From the NCBI GenBank assembly GCA_937967775.1, contig CALCJH010000256.1, positions 1 through 9,835 on the forward strand: a stretch of DNA of 9,835 nt, written 5' to 3'. How positions within the stretch are numbered: position 1 is the first letter of the stretch; each line of letters begins with the position of its first letter. The notes under the pieces are model-generated. The model did no database searches. It was not told the DNA's origin and saw nothing but the letters and a program-made list of their open reading frames with translations. This document shows positions 7,210-9,835 of this stretch, in pieces. The position numbers were made by a program, and so were the translations under genes. The DNA comes from an uncultured bacterium. GTDB lineage: Bacteria; Armatimonadota; UBA5829; DSUL01.

Positions 7210-7862
7210 GCCCTGTAGTCGTCCATCGAGACGTACCGCTCTCCCAGCTCCGCCTCGCGCGCGTCGTTAGTCGCCAGGATGCAGATGCCGCGGCGCGCCT
7301 GCGTCTCCACAATCTCCCGCACCAGCCTGCGCCCGTCCTCGTCCAGGCAGTGCGACGGCTCGTCCAACAACAGGACCTCCGGCTGCGCCGCCACTACCAG
7401 CGCCAGCCGGACCCGCTGCGTCATCCCGCTGGAAAAGTCCCCCACTGGCTCGTCCAGCCTGTCATCCAGACCCACCAGTGCTGCCGCGCTCCGTATACCG
7501 GATTCCCCGGCGGACGAGCCGCGGGCGTGCAGGAAGAACCGGATGTTCTCAGCAAGCGTCAGATGAGCGTACGGGTTTATAGCAGGGGCGGCAAGAGCCA
7601 CCCTGCCCCGCAATAAACTGCCGCTCCCCTCCCTGGCGGGTTCCAGCCGCACCGTGCCTTCCGTCGGGCGCAATAGACCCGCAAGGATGCGCAGCAGTGT
7701 GGACTTCCCCGAGCCGTTCGAACCGCGCACCACCAGCACACCGCCCGGCTCTGTCTCCAGACAGAGTCCACGGAATACGCGCCGCCACCCGAAGCGCTTG
7801 CCCAGATCTGTCGCCTGCAGCCTCAGACGCCCCTCGCCGGCGGCTGCCCCGCCATCCGTCAC
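7206..7862 (-). CDS. ccmA: Heme exporter ATP-binding subunit CcmA
   Basis: CcmA is the cytoplasmic ATPase of the CcmABCD complex. The protein has 218 residues and all the core ABC parts: Walker A GSNGSGKST (47-55), signature DFSSGMTQRVRLAL (142-155) and Walker B VLLLDEPSHCLDEDG (163-177). Two positions differ from the ABC consensus. Where the Q-loop glutamine is expected it has ALAAPAINPYAHLTLAENI (89-107), and the H-loop reads ATND (197-200) with Asn in place of His. The same type of loop seems to occur in CcmA of other non-proteobacterial groups, but that is from memory. The start is GTG at 7862-7860, with GAGGTG four bases upstream, and no in-frame ATG lies near the N-terminus. It is the first gene of the operon, behind the promoter at 7966-7995 and a leader of about 100 bases. 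The assignment rests on the sequence and on its coupling to ccmB. Confidence 0.94.
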   Translation of the reverse strand: MTDGGAAAGEGRLRLQATDLGKRFGWRRVFRGLCLETEPGGVLVVRGSNGSGKSTLLRILAGLLRPTEGTVRLEPAREGSGSLLRGRVALAAPAINPYAHLTLAENIRFFLHARGSSAGESGIRSAAALVGLDDRLDEPVGDFSSGMTQRVRLALVVAAQPEVLLLDEPSHCLDEDGRRLVREIVETQARRGICILATNDAREAELGERYVSMDDYRA

Positions 7863-7899
7863 AGCTCACCTCGACAGTACGCAGCGCTCGCCTATCCCT

Positions 7900-7927
7900 T
7901 ATGCCGGCACTGCTATGCCGGCACTGC
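7900..7927. repeat. Perfect 14-bp tandem duplication, two copies of TATGCCGGCACTGC
   Basis: Copies at 7900-7913 and 7914-7927 are identical and directly adjacent. Each contains the self-complementary octamer TGCCGGCA. The pair lies in the predicted untranslated leader of the ccm operon, between the promoter and the ccmA start. A recent slip duplication is the simplest origin, but paired palindromes also suit a protein-binding site. Confidence 0.9.
7902..7923 (-). promoter_or_regulatory. Possible leader hairpin: two palindromic octamers
   Basis: TGCCGGCA occurs at 7902-7909 and 7916-7923. Because each octamer is its own reverse complement, the two can pair in RNA as an 8-bp GC-rich stem with a six-base loop (UAGCAG on the minus-strand transcript). 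No U-run follows, so it is not an ordinary terminator. It ends about 40 bases before the ccmA GTG. It might stabilise the messenger, act as an operator pair with 14-bp spacing, or have no role. Confidence 0.4.
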
Positions 7928-7965
7928 CGCCCCCTTCTGGCCGGTCTGTGCGTCCTGTCACAAGG

Positions 7966-7995
7966 ATTATGCGGCTCCGGGAGGATGCCTGTCAA
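7966..7995 (-). promoter_or_regulatory. Sigma70-type promoter of the ccm-hem operon
   Basis: On the minus strand a perfect -35 box TTGACA (7995-7990) is followed after 18 bases by CATAAT (7971-7966), five of six matches to the -10 consensus. Transcription would begin near 7959 and give a leader of about 97 bases before ccmA. It is the only good promoter seen upstream of the operon, so it probably drives the whole ccmA-to-hemC run. The match is strong for so GC-rich a sequence. Confidence 0.65.
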
Positions 7996-8089
7996 CCTAA
8001 ATGCGAACCTTTTGCTGTTGGTCTCTCCTGCTACGGCTATGCAGGGGATGCCGTGTTGCTGTAGAAGACCGGAGGATGAAAAGCACGGG

Positions 8090-8095
8090 AAGGAG
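8090..8095 (+). promoter_or_regulatory. Ribosome binding site (AAGGAG) of the glycosidase gene
   Basis: AAGGAG directly touches the ATG at 8096, is 3 bases from an in-frame GTG at 8099 and is 12 bases from the in-frame ATG at 8108. Spacing favours 8108 over 8096, so the true protein may be four residues shorter. A second GGAGG at 8071-8075 precedes an out-of-frame ATG that opens only a 19-codon frame. Confidence 0.5.
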
Positions 8096-9811
8096 ATGGT
8101 GGCTGGAATGGCTTTCAGCAGTTCTCAAGGGCTGAGTTACGCGGGACGGGATTATTCGATCGAGCTGCGGGAGGGGCGCTGGCTCTGCCTGCAGGTGGGA
8201 AGACGGCGCTTCGCCGATCTCCGGGTCGCATCGGCGGTGAACGGCCCGGGCAATGCGGAAGACGTGACCGTCGAAATGCGCGGCCCGGTCGTCTCTGAAC
8301 TCCCGGGCGGCCTCCGGGCAGTCTGGGTTGCATCGAGCTCCCTCTGGAATGAGAAGCGCTTTATCCTTGAGTGCCGCCCGGACGGGCTGGCATACCGCGT
8401 GGAGGTCAAGGGCAGGGGACCTATCGGAGCCGTCGAGTTCCTCAGTGGAGAAGGCGCGGGCGCGCCTTCTTCTCTTTACCGTTTCGATCGCATCTTCACC
8501 CCGGAGGTCTCGCTGCTGGACCGCCGCTATCTTTGCCCCCAGGAATACGCCTGTATAGATGCCACGAGCGGCGAGACCGCTCCGTTTCCCGTGGCATCCG
8601 GCGAGAAGGCTCACTGGATCTTCTCCCCTCCGCCGTTTGCGTTCGCGTGGTCGCGAGGTGGGCGTGGGCCCTGGCTTGGCGTGGGCATTGCCCCGCAACA
8701 GGGGGAGTACCGCTTCAACCTTTTCCAGCACTGGCCCGTGGCCAACTGCTTCAAGTTGCGTCTGACCTACGACGGGATGACCCGTGTGGAAGGCGAGTGG
8801 CGATCGCCGGATCTGCTTCTCCTGCCTGCTTCCGGCGAGTATGACGCCATCCGTCGCTGTGTATCCTATCTCTACGAAAATAACCTTGCGATCCGGCCTG
8901 ACCGGAGCGGACGGCCCGGGTGGTGGTCGCGGCCGATCTTCTGCGGGTGGGGACAGCAGAATATGACTGCCGTCGCGCGCGGGGGCAGCGCTCCGCAGTG
9001 GGCCAGGCAGGATGTGTACGATGAGTTCCTGCAGATGCTGGACGAGCGCGGCATTGATCCCGGCACGCTGATCATTGATGATAAGTGGCAGAGGTGTTAC
9101 GGGACTCTGGAGGTGGACACAGAGAAATGGCCGGACCTGCGCGGATGGATCGGGCGCCAGCACGCCCGCGGACGGCGGGTTCTCCTCTGGTTCGGGGCGT
9201 GGTCACCGGAGGGCCTGCCCCCCGAGGAGTGCATTCTGCGGGACGGAAACCCTGTAGTGGCCGACCCTTCCAACCCCGCTTACGAAGAGCGCTTGCGGCG
9301 TGCCATCCGCATCCTCCTCTCGGATGCGCCAGGTTGCTTCGACGCAGACGGCTTCAAAGTGGACTGGACCAATGGCCTGCCGTTCGGCGAGGGCTTCCTC
9401 GTGGCCGGGGATCTCTGGGGCATTGAACTGCTGAAGCGCCTTGCCTGGATCATCTATGACGAGGCTAAGCGGGTCAAGCCGGATGCCCTCATCATCACCC
9501 ATATGGCCAACCCGTATTTCGCGGAAGTCACAGATATGCTCCGCCTGAACGACATCAGCTATCTTCAGCGTGGGGTCTGCGATATCATGCGGCACCGTCA
9601 GAGGCTGGCTCTCATCGCGTGTCCGGACTGGCTGATAGATTGCGACAACTCCAGCGCTCCCACTCAGGAGGAGTGGCTGGAATATATGATGATGCAGCCG
9701 GAGCTAGGCGTGCCGTCGCTTTATTTCCTCACGGGGGTGGACGGTACCGGCGAGCCGATCCCGCTGGAGGACTGGAAGCGCATTCCGGCCGTCTGGCGCG
9801 GCCCAAGGTAG
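8096..9811 (+). CDS. Putative alpha-glycosidase of the GH36/GH31-like superfamily (alpha-galactosidase-like)
   Basis: The 571-residue protein has an N-terminal beta-rich domain (about 13-255) and a TIM-barrel region (about 275-555). The barrel motifs fit the GH36/GH31 retaining alpha-glycosidases: CGWGQQN (283-289), TLIIDDKWQ (324-332), RVLLWFGAWSPEGL (361-374), DADGFKVDWTNG (416-427) and TDMLRLNDISYL (479-490). By comparison with these families D423 in KVDW is the likely nucleophile and D486 in RLND the likely acid/base. The substrate cannot be told; alpha-galactoside is only the first guess. No signal peptide is visible from the chosen start. The protein ends soon after the barrel, so the C-terminal beta domain usual in GH36 seems absent. 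Starts at 8099 (GTG) and 8108 (ATG) are possible. The gene is divergent from the ccm operon, and nothing links it to heme. The family is inferred from motifs; the exact GH class is uncertain. Confidence 0.75.
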   Translation: MVAGMAFSSSQGLSYAGRDYSIELREGRWLCLQVGRRRFADLRVASAVNGPGNAEDVTVEMRGPVVSELPGGLRAVWVASSSLWNEKRFILECRPDGLAYRVEVKGRGPIGAVEFLSGEGAGAPSSLYRFDRIFTPEVSLLDRRYLCPQEYACIDATSGETAPFPVASGEKAHWIFSPPPFAFAWSRGGRGPWLGVGIAPQQGEYRFNLFQHWPVANCFKLRLTYDGMTRVEGEWRSPDLLLLPASGEYDAIRRCVSYLYENNLAIRPDRSGRPGWWSRPIFCGWGQQNMTAVARGGSAPQWARQDVYDEFLQMLDERGIDPGTLIIDDKWQRCYGTLEVDTEKWPDLRGWIGRQHARGRRVLLWFGAWSPEGLPPEECILRDGNPVVADPSNPAYEERLRRAIRILLSDAPGCFDADGFKVDWTNGLPFGEGFLVAGDLWGIELLKRLAWIIYDEAKRVKPDALIITHMANPYFAEVTDMLRLNDISYLQRGVCDIMRHRQRLALIACPDWLIDCDNSSAPTQEEWLEYMMMQPELGVPSLYFLTGVDGTGEPIPLEDWKRIPAVWRGPR

Positions 9812-9835
9812 CCTCCGGGCTCTTCTCTGCTGATG

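Larger units (their letters stand above)
7863..8095. other. Divergent intergenic region between ccmA and the glycosidase gene
   Basis: This stretch of 233 bases separates two divergently transcribed genes. On the minus strand it holds the ccm operon promoter, a leader with a tandem duplication and hairpin, and the ccmA ribosome binding site next to its GTG. On the plus strand I see no convincing promoter: TTGCTG at 8012 has no well-placed -10 partner. The reading frame of the plus-strand gene stays open through the whole region, but no start there has a ribosome binding site. Confidence 0.6.

Noticed and set aside
6503..7312. Long open extension upstream of ccmC in the same frame
   Set aside because: The translation is a low-complexity glycine/alanine/arginine shadow of ccmB and ccmA in another frame, as is common in GC-rich DNA.
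7902..7923. Rho-independent terminator
   Set aside because: The stem is strong, but no U-run follows on either strand, and it sits just downstream of the promoter.
7697..8095. In-frame upstream extension of the glycosidase, with a Cys-rich stretch (MPALLCRHCRPLLAGLC) and a hydrophobic LNANLLLLVSPATAM segment that looks a little like a signal peptide
   Set aside because: It overlaps ccmA on the other strand, covers the operon promoter and tandem repeat, has no ribosome binding site at any candidate start, and has no positive n-region before the hydrophobic part. An export signal starting near 7987 or 8039 cannot be fully excluded.
8076..8135. A 19-codon frame (MKSTGRRWWLEWLSAVLKG) that could be a leader peptide before the glycosidase
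   Set aside because: GGAGG touches the ATG with no spacing, and the frame runs into the start of the glycosidase. There is no supporting evidence such as codon repeats or a terminator.
7997..9163. A 388-codon open frame opposite the glycosidase gene
   Set aside because: It is antisense to a gene with clear enzyme motifs, its product is rich in Arg, Pro and His without domain features, and no ribosome binding site was found.
1..9835. CRISPR arrays, insertion sequences, tRNA or rRNA genes, prophage parts
   Set aside because: I read both strands for repeats, transposase motifs and RNA genes and found none; the window is almost fully coding.

Overview
The window comes from a high-GC bacterium that is not a typical proteobacterium. 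Evidence for this is a cytochrome c maturation (Ccm, System I) set with the CxxxY type of CcmE, a HemX/CcsA-like gene between hemA and hemC as in Gram-positive-style heme operons, and frequent GTG and TTG starts. Possible groups include Armatimonadota, Chloroflexota or another deep-branching lineage; the sequence alone does not settle this.

From about 7995 down to base 1, one dense minus-strand operon fills the window: ccmA, ccmB, ccmC, ccmD, ccmE, ccmF, met8 (siroheme synthase), hemA, a HemX/CcsA-like membrane gene and hemC. hemC runs off the left edge, with about 79 codons present. Neighbouring genes overlap by 1 to 25 bases or are separated by no more than 32 bases. A sigma70-type promoter (TTGACA, 18-base spacer, CATAAT) lies about 100 bases upstream of ccmA, and the predicted leader carries a perfect 14-bp tandem duplication that can fold into an 8-bp hairpin.

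The operon joins two processes. hemA and hemC make tetrapyrrole from glutamyl-tRNA, and met8 opens the siroheme branch. CcmABCD export or handle heme and load it on CcmE, and CcmF ligates it to apocytochrome c outside the cytoplasmic membrane. No ccmG or ccmH is present, and CcmE has Cys in place of the usual heme-binding His. Both fit the variant System I known from archaea and some bacteria.

The 233 bases from 7863 to 8095 separate this operon from a divergent plus-strand gene (8096-9811). That gene encodes a 571-residue glycoside hydrolase-like protein related to the GH36/GH31 alpha-glycosidases. It looks unrelated to heme metabolism. It has no clear signal peptide and seems to end directly after the catalytic barrel. 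The last 24 bases hold nothing recognisable.
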